Positions 1 to 8,686 are shown, counted from the stretch's first letter. The stretch is DNA of 64,000 nucleotides from an uncultured Pseudomonadales bacterium (GCA_938091935.1 CALKNV010000008.1:1-64000); one strand, 5' to 3'. The notes: generated from the letters alone by a model not told the origin. Made by a program: numbers and translations.

Positions 1-1145
1 TAGAACTCAATTCCATCGTCGGCGCCATTGTGACTGTGGATATAGTCCAGCACGGTGCCGCGGCCAACTCCCTGCAATGAAATAGTATTCAATTCATTTT
101 CTGAGGTGATCGGAAAACCAGCGTAACGAATCTGCATGTAGGTAATGGCGCCACTGCTGTCATCGTCGTTGGGGCTCGAGCCTCCGCCATATTCACCGGT
201 AGAGCCCTCACCCTGACCCAGACCATTGGATGTATTCTGGGTTGCTGAACCATTGATGGTAAGCCCACCCCAAAGGCCTCGGGCATTAAGTACATCGAGA
301 GAGCCATCATCTTGTGCTGAAGTCATAATGATGGGCTTGCTGGGTGAACCGTTGGCAAAGATTTTGCCACCTCGATTGATTACCAGAGCAGATTGACCAC
401 CCTCGGAAATAATCTTTGTGCCCGGATCAATAGTCAGCTTCACTTTCTCGGCATCAGGCGTGTTAATGGTGTTTTCACCAATAAAGAACGTGCCGTTCAT
501 GAAGTAGGCATTGTTAGCGGTTAGATGCATATCCGAGGTAATCGGGCTACCTACTGGCAAGTTACATACCGGCAACCCTTCAAAGGTTGCTGCATTCGCT
601 GTTGTGCCTGTTGGACAACCACTTGGAGCTGCCAGAATAGAGGCCGTAGCTGGAGTCGATGTGTAGGTGATGTTACTAATGTCACCACCAGTGTAGTAGC
701 CAACGAATGCACTGAGGGTAGCACCCGACAGGTTGGAGTCAGCACCAATCAGGTCATTGATAATAGTGACCTCTTCGGTCGCTGCCAGCATCTTGGTTTT
801 AAATGACTGAGGACTGGCTGGATCAAAAGGCACCCAGATTCCACCGGAAAGCAGATTGAATAGACCAACACCCGACACGTCCAACACAACTACCAGGGAA
901 CCCATCTGCCCGACATCGGAACTTTGCGGCTTAATCTGCGCTACGATATCAAAGGCATCAGCTGAGGGCAGTTCACTCTGGAAAGAAGCGCCGTTGTTAA
1001 GAGTTGCTCCAGCCTGGATCGTTGCACCAGTTTTGGCGCCAGTGATGGGCAGAACAGGCGGCTCTGCGGCTTGAGCAGCCATGGCGGCCACCCCAAATGC
1101 CACGCCAGTTGCGATCGCACTGAGTTTTAAATTCGTGAATTTCAT
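1..1145 (-). CDS. Exported probable beta-helix surface protein (C-terminus outside window)
   Basis: The frame is open from the ATG at 1145 to the window edge (381 complete codons, no stop), so the gene is partial at its 3' end. A GAGGAG ribosome site lies 5 to 10 bases upstream. Residues 1 to about 27 form a typical signal peptide: charged MKFTNLK start, Ala/Val-rich core, AxA cleavage site before AEPP. The middle part has the pattern of secreted beta-helix proteins, with short motifs such as KIISEGG, KIFANGSPSKPI and the GLWGGLTINGSA signature, followed by a Gly/Asp/Ser-rich acidic stretch that may bind calcium. I recognise the RGLWGGL-type repeat from large secreted proteins of marine bacteria but know no enzymatic role. 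Role unknown; surface or secreted location is inferred. Confidence 0.8.
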   Translation of the reverse strand, partial: MKFTNLKLSAIATGVAFGVAAMAAQAAEPPVLPITGAKTGATIQAGATLNNGASFQSELPSADAFDIVAQIKPQSSDVGQMGSLVVVLDVSGVGLFNLLSGGIWVPFDPASPQSFKTKMLAATEEVTIINDLIGADSNLSGATLSAFVGYYTGGDISNITYTSTPATASILAAPSGCPTGTTANAATFEGLPVCNLPVGSPITSDMHLTANNAYFMNGTFFIGENTINTPDAEKVKLTIDPGTKIISEGGQSALVINRGGKIFANGSPSKPIIMTSAQDDGSLDVLNARGLWGGLTINGSATQNTSNGLGQGEGSTGEYGGGSSPNDDDSSGAITYMQIRYAGFPITSENELNTISLQGVGRGTVLDYIHSHNGADDGIEF

Positions 1146-1359
1146 GTCGACTCCTCGGTCATTATTTTGGAACGTGAAAGCTCGGATATCGCAATGATAG
1201 GAGGGACATGTTGCATTTCTGCGACGATTTTTTTGCAGTTTTGTGACAGTTGAATCAGGATGCGAGGACTAACGCGGGTTAAGATTTGGCACCACGCTTT
1301 AGTGAAGTCTCCGAGCTGTCATAAGTCCGTCAACTTAAACGCTTACTCTATTTTTACCT

Positions 1360-2040
1360 ATGTCTTCTACCGACTTAAATTCAAGTACCGAACCGTTGCG
1401 TGCCGAAGCCCAGCCAGTCGGCTTGTTCGAAACCCCAATTGCCTACGGCCGCCTTAAAGAGGCAGAAACCCTTATGGCCGACCTTGAGCAAACTATTCGC
1501 ACCCGCATGGCAAAGGACGAAGGCTTGTCTCGTTCCAATATCGGGGCGTGGCACTCAGACACCGACATGCTTGACTGGGGTGGCGAGGCAGCACAGAGAT
1601 TGGCGCAGGCTGCGGTGAACATCGCCAAGCGCATGAGCCACTTCAAGGAGTCGTCGGTCGAGGACCGGGATTGGCTGGTGCGCATGTGGGCGAATGTCAC
1701 ACCGGAGGGCGGTCTCAATCACCTGCACAGCCACCCCGGCAATCTTTGGGCAGCGGTGCTCTATATCGATATGGGCAATGAACCAGGGGAATCGGAGCAG
1801 GAGGTTGGGGGGCACCTGTACCTTGAGGATCCCCGCTTTCCCATGGCGGCGATGCGGGATACCAGTTTTCGAATGATGGGTGTGAATGGCCAGCCACAGC
1901 AGTACCAGTCTGAGATTCAGCTGCAGCGTGGCAATCTGATTGTTTTCCCCGCCTGGCTCAGGCATGGGGTGCGGCCGTTCAAAGGCAAACGGGAGCGCAT
2001 TTCAATCGCAATGAATATCGATGCGCGCCTGAAGGTCTAA
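1360..2040 (+). CDS. 2OG-Fe(II) oxygenase family protein (TIGR02466-like)
   Basis: A 226-residue soluble protein with the hallmarks of the small putative 2-oxoglutarate/iron oxygenases of the TIGR02466 type: NHLHSHPG at residues 120 to 127 (proximal iron ligands), GHLYLEDPR near 151 to 159, and GNLIVFPAWLRHGVRPF at 191 to 207. In the last motif H202 is the distal ligand, and the following RERISIAMN supplies the Arg expected to bind 2-oxoglutarate. The substrate is unknown. It is a single-gene unit, divergent from the exported protein at 1145 and convergent with chrR. The ATG at 1360 has no clear Shine-Dalgarno sequence. Family membership is seen in the motifs; activity is inferred. Confidence 0.82.
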   Translation: MSSTDLNSSTEPLRAEAQPVGLFETPIAYGRLKEAETLMADLEQTIRTRMAKDEGLSRSNIGAWHSDTDMLDWGGEAAQRLAQAAVNIAKRMSHFKESSVEDRDWLVRMWANVTPEGGLNHLHSHPGNLWAAVLYIDMGNEPGESEQEVGGHLYLEDPRFPMAAMRDTSFRMMGVNGQPQQYQSEIQLQRGNLIVFPAWLRHGVRPFKGKRERISIAMNIDARLKV

Positions 2041-2065
2041 AGGTGAGTCGCCCGAAGACAGGTCC

Positions 2066-2767
2066 CTAATGGGATGCCGCGGCAGTTGCGCGGCGGAATC
2101 GGTAGCGAATTAGTGGGTTAAGCAAACGCGCCAGACCTTTAGTAAAAGTCAGCGGGCTGTCCAGTACCGCAAAACACAGGCAACCTTCTTCGCTTGCTGG
2201 CTGGTGCATATCATTGGCGGTACGCACTACAAAATCTGACTGCTTGTAATGGCCCGACTCGTCCGAGAAACTGCCATCGAGCACCAGCGTGACTTCACTG
2301 CCCTGATGCTTGTGTACAGGCACCTGGCTGCCGGGTTTCATATAGAGAAACTCGCACTGGGTTTGATCATCCAGAGTTACTGACGCCTGATTAATCCCAC
2401 CCGCAAGTTTCTTCCATACCAGCCCTTCCGATGCAACCTTAGCCAATACCTTGGGCAGGCGCACACTGTGCTCAAGCATGTGGATTTCTGTGACAGGGTC
2501 AGAAGTCTGTTCATCCGCCTGCGTCTGAGCATGATTGACAATGCTATCGATCATGCTGGAAAAGTCTTTGTTAACGGGTCTTGTCTCGGGGACAGCCTGA
2601 AGCATTTCTGCAGCAGCCTCGGCTTCAAGGCTACCGATTCTGCTGCGGCAGTCCGCGCATAATTCGACGTGTGCGGAGATCACCACGTCCATCCCGGCCG
2701 TAAGCGTGCCGCGGGCGAATCCACCAAGCTGTTCTGCGGTGGGATGAAATTTAGCTTCGCTTGTCAT
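2066..2767 (-). CDS. chrR: ChrR-type zinc anti-sigma factor with C-terminal cupin
   Basis: A 233-residue protein with both ChrR domains. The N-terminal zinc anti-sigma domain has H8 and the HxxxCxxC set H33/C37/C40. The C-terminal cupin has H152, H154, E158 and H188 in the spacing of the zinc-binding cupin of Rhodobacter ChrR. In that family the anti-sigma domain holds the ECF sigma factor inactive, and singlet oxygen or organic peroxide triggers release through the cupin. The gene follows the sigma factor with a TAATG stop/start overlap at 2767, so they are translationally coupled. It should repress the divergent lipid cluster and its own operon. All metal ligands are present, so it is predicted to be functional. 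Confidence 0.93.
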   Translation of the reverse strand: MTSEAKFHPTAEQLGGFARGTLTAGMDVVISAHVELCADCRSRIGSLEAEAAAEMLQAVPETRPVNKDFSSMIDSIVNHAQTQADEQTSDPVTEIHMLEHSVRLPKVLAKVASEGLVWKKLAGGINQASVTLDDQTQCEFLYMKPGSQVPVHKHQGSEVTLVLDGSFSDESGHYKQSDFVVRTANDMHQPASEEGCLCFAVLDSPLTFTKGLARLLNPLIRYRFRRATAAASH

Positions 2768-3432
2768 TATTCTGTACCAACCATCTGTCTCAATTTGCCT
2801 ACACCAAGTCGAAGGCGAGATTTCAGCGTTCCAAGGGGAATGTCCAAAACCGCCGCAGCCTCTTCGTGAGTGCGATCATGTATGTAAATTTGTTCGATAA
2901 CTGCGCGCTGTGCAGCGGGCAGACCGCCGTAAAAGCTTTCAATTTTGCTGACTTCCACTTCCATCGTGCCTTCCTCTTCATGCACCAACTGACTGTCACC
3001 GTCGCCCTCCTGGGGCCAAATGTCGTCAGCGCTGACGGTAGCGGGTTGTCGCTTCATCTTACGCAAAATATCAAAACACCGATTTCTCGTGAGCGTAAAA
3101 ATCCAGCTCTGCGCAGTGCCTCGGTCCAAATCGTATAGAGGTGCTTTTTGCCATACAGTAAGCATGGCTTCCTGCACCAAGTCATGGGAAAGTTGTTCGT
3201 TGCGGGTCAACTTCATGCCCATGGCATAGATTCTGTTCGAAAACCGGGTGAACAGCAGGTTAAACGCTGCTCTGTCCTGATGGTTTCCAACAGCAACCAG
3301 AAGCGACTCGTCACTATCCGGATTACATGCTGCAGTCGCGGCCGCGCTCGTACGAGGCGCCCCTGCAGGCGTGTCTGACTTAACTGCAGAGCTCATTGAA
3401 AAACTGTCCATTGTTGGAATCATTGTGCCCAT
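2767..3432 (-). CDS. rpoE: ECF RNA polymerase sigma factor (RpoE/ECF11 type, ChrR partner)
   Basis: A 221-residue ECF sigma factor. Sigma region 2 spans about residues 55 to 125 (DLVQEAMLTVWQKA, then SWIFTLTRNRCFDILRK), and region 4 about 165 to 218 (YIHDRTHEEAAAVLDIPLGTLKSRLR helix-turn-helix). It is coupled to chrR downstream, the standard pair of the singlet-oxygen response. Four in-frame ATGs (3432, 3423, 3411, 3396) precede the conserved core and none has a clear ribosome site. The predicted promoter -10 ends only about nine bases before the first ATG, so the mRNA may be nearly leaderless. The first 40 residues are low complexity and not conserved, so the exact start is uncertain. Confidence 0.92.
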   Translation of the reverse strand: MGTMIPTMDSFSMSSAVKSDTPAGAPRTSAAATAACNPDSDESLLVAVGNHQDRAAFNLLFTRFSNRIYAMGMKLTRNEQLSHDLVQEAMLTVWQKAPLYDLDRGTAQSWIFTLTRNRCFDILRKMKRQPATVSADDIWPQEGDGDSQLVHEEEGTMEVEVSKIESFYGGLPAAQRAVIEQIYIHDRTHEEAAAVLDIPLGTLKSRLRLGVGKLRQMVGTE

Positions 3433-3440
3433 AGCTTGTG

Positions 3441-3468
3441 TAAACGCGAAGGGAATGGCTTTAGATCA
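3441..3468 (-). promoter_or_regulatory. Predicted ECF (RpoE/ChrR) promoter of the rpoE-chrR operon
   Basis: On the minus strand TGATCT (3468 to 3463) is followed by 16 bases and CGTTTA (3446 to 3441). It matches the promoter facing the lipid cluster on the plus strand in -35 sequence, spacer length and the CGT of the -10 element. TGATC-type -35 elements are what I recall for ChrR-linked ECF11 sigma factors. Autoregulation is inferred. Confidence 0.7.
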
Positions 3469-3493
3469 CAAAAAATCATGCTTCTTGTGCGGG

Positions 3494-3520
3494 TGATCTA
3501 AACAGTAACAGAACCCGTAT
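3494..3520 (+). promoter_or_regulatory. Predicted ECF (RpoE/ChrR) promoter of the lipid-modification cluster
   Basis: TGATCT (3494 to 3499), 16 bases, then CGTAT (3516 to 3520). It is the counterpart of the divergent promoter at 3441 to 3468: both also share AAA directly after the -35 element. Transcription would begin near 3528, about 30 bases before the first gene. The finding of two matched elements in a 110-base intergenic region is the main support. Confidence 0.72.
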
Positions 3521-3557
3521 CCTCGTGAAACCCTAGCCATAAGTGATTCCACTGACC

Positions 3558-4028
3558 ATGACGCCGACTCCGGAACTAAAATCAGCCCAGAATCTGACCA
3601 GCGCAGACTACCTGGCAGAGCGCGTGAAAGAAGCGTATCAGTCCCTCGGCAGCGAAAATATCGCCGATGTGGAGTCTCTCTACACCACCGATATTTACTT
3701 CGAGGATCCGTCTCACGCGGTGCAGGGAAAACCCTCCTTAATGAGATATTTCTCCAATCAATTCAAGAACCTGGATAAATGCGCTTTCAAATTTCATTCT
3801 ACGATTGTCAATGAAACCGACATATTTATGACCTGGACGATGTTTCTGAATCACCCCAAACTGCGGGGCGGAGATACCATCCGGGTTGAAGGGACCAGCT
3901 ACTTACGGACCCGCAACGGCAAAATCTACTACCACCGTGATTATTTCGATATGGGTGCCATGGTCTACGAGCACCTGCCCCTGATTGGCCGCATTATCCA
4001 GCAAATCAAGCAAAACCTGGGGCAATGA
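3558..4028 (+). CDS. SnoaL-like/NTF2-fold protein of the RpoE-ChrR cluster
   Basis: A 156-residue protein with a SnoaL/NTF2-like fold: helix-rich start, then LYTTDIYFEDPSHAVQGKPSLMRYF, a typical beginning of the cone-shaped fold, and a beta-rich second half ending in RNGKIYYHRDYFDMGAMVYEHLP. Such proteins are small enzymes or ligand-binding partners; the ligand here is unknown. It is the first gene after the predicted ECF promoter and overlaps the SDR gene by four bases (ATGA). An in-frame GTG at 3543 is an alternative start; neither has a strong ribosome site. Association with the SDR, flavoprotein and CFA-like genes is a recurring arrangement in gammaproteobacteria, from memory. Confidence 0.8.
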   Translation: MTPTPELKSAQNLTSADYLAERVKEAYQSLGSENIADVESLYTTDIYFEDPSHAVQGKPSLMRYFSNQFKNLDKCAFKFHSTIVNETDIFMTWTMFLNHPKLRGGDTIRVEGTSYLRTRNGKIYYHRDYFDMGAMVYEHLPLIGRIIQQIKQNLGQ

Positions 4029-4750
4029 ACATCCTGATCACCGGCACCACCTCCGGTATTGGTCGCAAACTGGCTCAGGACTATCTTGAAGAAGGTCACA
4101 CAGTTTACTGCTGCGGCCGCAACGCGGCCGCTTTGTCTGATCTGACATCCCCATTCGGGGAAAGCGCCATCCCGCTAAAATTCGACGTAGCCGACCTGAA
4201 AGACTGTAAGCAAGCACTGGTAGCTGTTTCCGACTTAGACGTTGTGATTCTTAACGCCGGCACCTGCGAATACATAGACGCCAAAAACTTTGATGCTCAG
4301 AGTTTTGAGCGAGTGATACGGATAAACCTGATTGGCATCGCCAATTGTCTGGAAGCGCTTATCCCCAGACTGCGGTTAGGCAGCACCCTATCCCTCATGG
4401 GCAGCAGTTCCAGTTACCTGCCTTTGCCAAGGGCCGAGGCATACGGCGCCTCCAAGGCGGCGACAGAGTATCTGGCCAAGACCCTGGCCCTCACCCTCAA
4501 GAATGAGGGCATCCACGTCAGTTATATTGCACCAGGATTCGTGGAAACGCCGCTAACCGACCTGAATGATTTTCCCATGCCCATGCGCGTGGACGTTGAG
4601 TATGCCTCACATCGCATTCGCAGGGGTATTGCCAAAGGCAAAAGTGAAATACACTTCCCGAGGCTGTTCACTGGTATGCTGAAATCGCTCTCGCTGTTGC
4701 CCTTCGCGTTGCAGCGACTCTTGCTAGCCAGAATGATCAGCCATCAATAA
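4025..4750 (+). CDS. Short-chain dehydrogenase/reductase (SDR)
   Basis: A 241-residue classical SDR. It has the TGTTSGIG dinucleotide motif at residues 6 to 13, LNAG at 76 to 79, a catalytic Ser around 127 and YGASK with Tyr140 and Lys144. It should be an NAD(P)-dependent oxidoreductase; the C-terminal part carries a hydrophobic, basic stretch (LKSLSLLPFALQRLLLARM) that could associate with the membrane. It starts inside the stop of the SnoaL-like gene and is followed after 51 bases by the flavoprotein gene. By context it would act on a modified lipid or oxidised lipid carbonyl, which is an inference only. Confidence 0.9.
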   Translation: MNILITGTTSGIGRKLAQDYLEEGHTVYCCGRNAAALSDLTSPFGESAIPLKFDVADLKDCKQALVAVSDLDVVILNAGTCEYIDAKNFDAQSFERVIRINLIGIANCLEALIPRLRLGSTLSLMGSSSSYLPLPRAEAYGASKAATEYLAKTLALTLKNEGIHVSYIAPGFVETPLTDLNDFPMPMRVDVEYASHRIRRGIAKGKSEIHFPRLFTGMLKSLSLLPFALQRLLLARMISHQ

Positions 4751-4801
4751 TTCAAAATGACTAATCACTATTAACAACCGCTTCCGGTCTTAATTGGACT
4801 C

Positions 4802-6058
4802 ATGTCATCTCAACGCATAGCTATAGTAGGGAGCGGCATTGCCGGCCTCACTGCTGCCCATTTACTTGCCCGCAAACACGACATTTGTGTGTTCGAAGCC
4901 AACGACTACATCGGTGGCCACACCCACACTGTCCCGGTCGAGATGGAGGGCTTCCAGCATGAAATCGACACCGGTTTCATTGTATGCAACGACCGCAACT
5001 ACCCTAATTTCCTGAAATTCATGGACCGGCTCGGCGTCCCCTTGCAGCCAACGGAAATGAGTTTCAGCGTCCGCAATGATAGTGAAAACCTCGAATACAA
5101 TGGCCACAACCTGAACACGCTGTTTGCACAACGGACAAACCTGTTGCGCCCGCGCTTTCTTCGCCTGGTTTCTGACATCCTCACTTTCAATAAGGCCAGT
5201 AAGGCAGCCATAGCGCAACAGCAGATTGAAGACATCACCCTAGATGAATTTCTTGCGCAGCAAAATCTTAGTGACACCCTGCGGCTGAACTACCTGTTAC
5301 CTATGGTTGCTGCCATTTGGTCCTGCAGCGTGCAGCAGGCTGGCCAGTTTCCGCTAGCATTCTTTCTGCGTTTTTTCTTGAACCATGGTCTGCTGGACAT
5401 CAAGGATCGACCGCAGTGGTATGTCCTCGAAGGAGGATCCCACGCCTACATAGCGCCAATGACAGACAGCTTCCGAGATCGTATCAGGTTGAACGCCCCG
5501 GTGCGGGCTGTCACGCGCAATGAAGCTTCAGTGAGCCTGAAAACAGACGCAGGCACAGAGACCTTTGACCAGGTGATTTTTGCCTGTCACAGCGACCAGG
5601 CCCTGGCACTGCTGCAGGATGCCTCAGTCCAAGAAAATGAAGTGCTTGGTGCCATCGCCTATCAGGATAATAGCGTGATTCTGCATACTGATGTCGGTCT
5701 GATGCCAAAGCGAAAACTGGCCTGGGCCAGCTGGAACTTCCTGGCAGGTGAAACCGCGACCCACGAATTGCCGCTGGTCACCTACAGCATGAACATCCTG
5801 CAAGGTGTGCAGAGCCCGGAGCCTTTCCTGGTCTCACTCAACGCCAAACACGAGATCAATCCTGACAAGATTTTGCAGGAGTTCGTGTACGCCCATCCTG
5901 TGTACTCCACTGCCTCCAACGCAGCCCAAGCGCGCCGCGACGAAATTTGCGGCCATAAGCGCACGCACTTTTGTGGAGCCTACTGGTACAACGGTTTTCA
6001 CGAGGATGGAGTACGCAGTGCGCTAGATGTCGCAAAACGGTTTGGAGAATCCCTGTGA
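4802..6058 (+). CDS. FAD-dependent oxidoreductase, amine-oxidase/desaturase-like fold
   Basis: A 418-residue flavoprotein. The N-terminus has the Rossmann GSGIAG motif at residues 10 to 15, then a Glu near 34 (VFEANDYIGGHTH) as in the flavin amine oxidase/phytoene desaturase superfamily. The C-terminal part ends with a second FAD-contact segment (FCGAYWYNGFHEDGVRSALDVAKR). This subfamily is regularly encoded with DUF1365 and CFA-synthase-like genes. In Rhodobacter a similar flavoprotein lies in the RpoE/ChrR regulon, next to a CFA-like gene (recalled, not checked). The likely substrate is a membrane fatty acyl chain. The stop overlaps the GTG start of DUF1365. Confidence 0.88.
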   Translation: MSSQRIAIVGSGIAGLTAAHLLARKHDICVFEANDYIGGHTHTVPVEMEGFQHEIDTGFIVCNDRNYPNFLKFMDRLGVPLQPTEMSFSVRNDSENLEYNGHNLNTLFAQRTNLLRPRFLRLVSDILTFNKASKAAIAQQQIEDITLDEFLAQQNLSDTLRLNYLLPMVAAIWSCSVQQAGQFPLAFFLRFFLNHGLLDIKDRPQWYVLEGGSHAYIAPMTDSFRDRIRLNAPVRAVTRNEASVSLKTDAGTETFDQVIFACHSDQALALLQDASVQENEVLGAIAYQDNSVILHTDVGLMPKRKLAWASWNFLAGETATHELPLVTYSMNILQGVQSPEPFLVSLNAKHEINPDKILQEFVYAHPVYSTASNAAQARRDEICGHKRTHFCGAYWYNGFHEDGVRSALDVAKRFGESL

Positions 6059-6861
6059 ATGGAGTCACTGCCAACGAAAGCGCCTCTGAACAGTTAGAGA
6101 GTGCGGCATTCGAAGGCACTGTGCGTCACCGCAGGTTCATCCCTACCCAGCACGAATTTGAATACCCCATCCATATGTTCCTACTGAAGGCAGAGGAAAT
6201 TCCTGGCCTCACGCAGCGATTCTGGCAACTGGGAAAACAGTGGTATCGCTGGGCCCGATTTAAACGCGAAGACTATATAGGCAGCACAGGCGAAATTGCA
6301 GCCAGTGTTAAATCAAAAATAGGTGAGCTTGCCGGACAGCCCGTCACCCAGATTGAAGGCGACGTTTTTTGCTTGGTACACCTGCGCTATTTCGGCTTTT
6401 ACTTCAGCCCGCTCAATGTCTACTACTTGAGACAAGACGGCAAATTTACTTATCAGTTGGCCGAAGTCAGCAATACGCCGTGGCACGAGCGCCATTACTA
6501 TTTGCTGGATCTGAATAAGCTTGAGCCCCACGCCAAAGAATTCCATGTGTCTCCGTTTAACCCTATGCAGCAAAACTATCACTGGCGCATACAAGCACCT
6601 TCGGGTGAACGCTGTTCAGTTCACATTGCCGTGCATGATTGCAATCAACCCGAACAGAAAGTGTTTGATGCAACGTTGAGCTTGAAGCGCGTCGAGTTAA
6701 ACCAAAGGGATTTGAGTCGCGTATTAAGGAAAACCCCAAGCCAAACTTTGAGCCTGGTACTGGGGATTTACTGGCAGGCACTGCGGCTATTTTGGAAGCG
6801 CACGCCGTTATACAAACACCCAAAAAAAATGACCATAAATACGGAAGAGGGCACTGCATGA
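6055..6861 (+). CDS. DUF1365 family protein
   Basis: A 268-residue DUF1365 protein, beginning EGTVRHRRFIP and containing the family's FCLVHLRYFGFYFSPLNVYY and NTPWHERHYY segments. I chose the GTG at 6055 because it overlaps the preceding TGA (GTGA), has GGAG eight bases upstream and starts close to the conserved core; a longer frame from 5971 would lie inside the flavoprotein gene. The function of the family is not established; it consistently accompanies the flavoprotein and CFA-like methyltransferase, suggesting a part in modifying membrane fatty acids. It overlaps the next gene by ATGA at 6858. Confidence 0.88.
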   Translation: MNGVTANESASEQLESAAFEGTVRHRRFIPTQHEFEYPIHMFLLKAEEIPGLTQRFWQLGKQWYRWARFKREDYIGSTGEIAASVKSKIGELAGQPVTQIEGDVFCLVHLRYFGFYFSPLNVYYLRQDGKFTYQLAEVSNTPWHERHYYLLDLNKLEPHAKEFHVSPFNPMQQNYHWRIQAPSGERCSVHIAVHDCNQPEQKVFDATLSLKRVELNQRDLSRVLRKTPSQTLSLVLGIYWQALRLFWKRTPLYKHPKKMTINTEEGTA

Positions 6862-8123
6862 ATCGCGACGACATGAGCCTGAGCGCAGATCAACAACTTT
6901 TACCGACCGTTCACTCACCCAGATCCGTAGAAATTCTCCGCAGTGTACTTATTAAAGTGCTTAGCCATGCCACCGAAGGCCATTTTCTCCTGCGAGAACA
7001 AGGGCGTGTTATTGCGGAGGTGGGTGACAAGCATGCGCCACTGCAAGCCGAGGCCAATATTGTCGATACCCGCGCCTACGCCAGAGCCCTGCTGGGCGGC
7101 AACACCGCGGCCGGCGAAGCTTTTGTCGACGGCTGGTGGACTTCTCCAGACATTACGCAAGTCACCCGATTCTTCGCCCGCAATCTCGGCATGATGGATT
7201 ATTGGGGCAGCCGCTTTGGCTGGTTGCTAAAACCCTTCAGCTTGGTCCGATCCATGCTGCGCGCGAATTCCCGTAGCCAGGCCAAGAAGAATATCCTGGC
7301 GCACTACGATCTGGGTAACGATCTTTACCAGACCTTCCTTGATCCACGCATGCAGTACTCCTCTGCGATCTATAACTCGCCGACGGAAAGCCTTCCGGCA
7401 GCCCAGACCAACAAGCTCACCCGTATTTGTGAGAAGCTACAGCTAAGTGAAGATGATCATCTGCTGGAAGTCGGAACGGGCTGGGGTGGATTGGCCATGT
7501 TTGCTGCCAAGCACTACGGGTGTAAGGTCACGACCACGACCATCTCCGATGAACAACTCAATTATGCCAAACAGCAGGTCGAGGCCGCCGGCCTCAGCGG
7601 CCAGATCACCCTGCTGGATCAGGACTATCGCTTGCTGCAAGGTCAGTACGACAAAATCGTTTCTGTAGAGATGATAGAAGCCGTGGGCAAGAATTACTTA
7701 CCCGGTTTCTTCAAGAAGCTGAATGATCTGCTCAAACCAAACGGTCTGATGATGCTACAGGCGATCACCATCGCCGATCAGCGCTACCAGGAATACAGTC
7801 GCAGCGAGGACTTTATCCAGAAGCACATTTTTCCTGGCGGATTCCTGCCATCAATGAAACTGATGACAGAAATAATGGCGGACAAGACGGAAATGATAGT
7901 TAGAGACGTCCTGGATATCGGACAGGACTATGCACAAACCCTGGCACACTGGCGCGAAGCCTTTCTTGCGAACAAGTCGGCGCTGCAGGCACGCGGTTAT
8001 GATGACAAATTCTGCAACCTCTGGCTCTATTACCTGGGATACTGTGAAGGCGGATTCCTGGAGCGGCGCATTAGCACCGTGCAGTTACTAGCCAGCAAGT
8101 CGCCTCACCGCCAGGGCGAGTAG
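6858..8123 (+). CDS. cfa: Cyclopropane-fatty-acyl-phospholipid synthase-like methyltransferase
   Basis: A 421-residue SAM-dependent methyltransferase of the CFA synthase family. The central part has HYDLGNDLY and QYSSAIY (active-site region before the Rossmann fold), LLEVGTGWGGLA as SAM motif I, and VSVEMIEAVG. The C-terminal half has the family's QAITIADQRYQEY and FPGGFLPS. It should transfer a methyl or methylene group from SAM to an unsaturated acyl chain of a phospholipid at the inner membrane. The ATG at 6858 overlaps the previous TGA and follows a GGAAGAGG ribosome site; the longer frame from 6792 is not needed. Whether the product is a cyclopropane, methyl-branched or furan-type acid cannot be read from sequence. 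Confidence 0.9.
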   Translation: MNRDDMSLSADQQLLPTVHSPRSVEILRSVLIKVLSHATEGHFLLREQGRVIAEVGDKHAPLQAEANIVDTRAYARALLGGNTAAGEAFVDGWWTSPDITQVTRFFARNLGMMDYWGSRFGWLLKPFSLVRSMLRANSRSQAKKNILAHYDLGNDLYQTFLDPRMQYSSAIYNSPTESLPAAQTNKLTRICEKLQLSEDDHLLEVGTGWGGLAMFAAKHYGCKVTTTTISDEQLNYAKQQVEAAGLSGQITLLDQDYRLLQGQYDKIVSVEMIEAVGKNYLPGFFKKLNDLLKPNGLMMLQAITIADQRYQEYSRSEDFIQKHIFPGGFLPSMKLMTEIMADKTEMIVRDVLDIGQDYAQTLAHWREAFLANKSALQARGYDDKFCNLWLYYLGYCEGGFLERRISTVQLLASKSPHRQGE

Positions 8124-8149
8124 GCCTGACAAGATCGAGGTGTCGCACG

Positions 8150-8686
8150 ATGCTGCGCGTACTGCTTTCCAAACCCTTCAATATTATTGCCTTCAACCTG
8201 ACCTGGCTGGCCTGCGTGGTGGGTCGAGATGATTATCTATGGCTGGCGGCACCGGCCGTGCTTGCGTATGTCATCCTGCTCGTGCGGCATCGGGTTATTG
8301 AACTCAACAAATTACTGCCCTTGATTGCCATCGGCATCGGCATCGACGTTCTGCTGACCGCTCTCGGTATCTTTCAATTCGAAGCTGGCCTGTTCGGTGC
8401 TGGCGGACTGTTGATACCAGCATGGCTAATGGTGCTATGGGTTGCCTTCTCAACGACTCTGTTCCTGTCTCTGCAGATGATTGGCCGCTACAAAATACTT
8501 GCAGCCCTGTGCGGCGCACTGGTGATTCCGTTTAACTACGCGATCGGAGAAAGACTTGGCGCAGTCTCATTCAGTGATTCCTATCCCCTTGCCTTGCTGA
8601 GCATGAGCGCGATCTGGATCATCGCACTACCGCTGTTTTATATGATTGCCGAGGGAAGATCGGAGAAAATTAATGTTGCGACTTAG
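8150..8686 (+). CDS. DUF2878 family integral membrane protein
   Basis: A 178-residue, very hydrophobic protein with about five or six membrane segments and few charged residues; the pattern (FNLTWLACVVGRD near the start, TALGIFQFE in the middle) fits DUF2878. Its function is unknown. It is the sixth gene of the RpoE-ChrR-linked cluster, 26 bases after the methyltransferase, and overlaps the next gene by about 14 bases. A role as membrane scaffold or transporter for the lipid-modifying enzymes is a guess from context. Confidence 0.75.
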   Translation: MLRVLLSKPFNIIAFNLTWLACVVGRDDYLWLAAPAVLAYVILLVRHRVIELNKLLPLIAIGIGIDVLLTALGIFQFEAGLFGAGGLLIPAWLMVLWVAFSTTLFLSLQMIGRYKILAALCGALVIPFNYAIGERLGAVSFSDSYPLALLSMSAIWIIALPLFYMIAEGRSEKINVAT

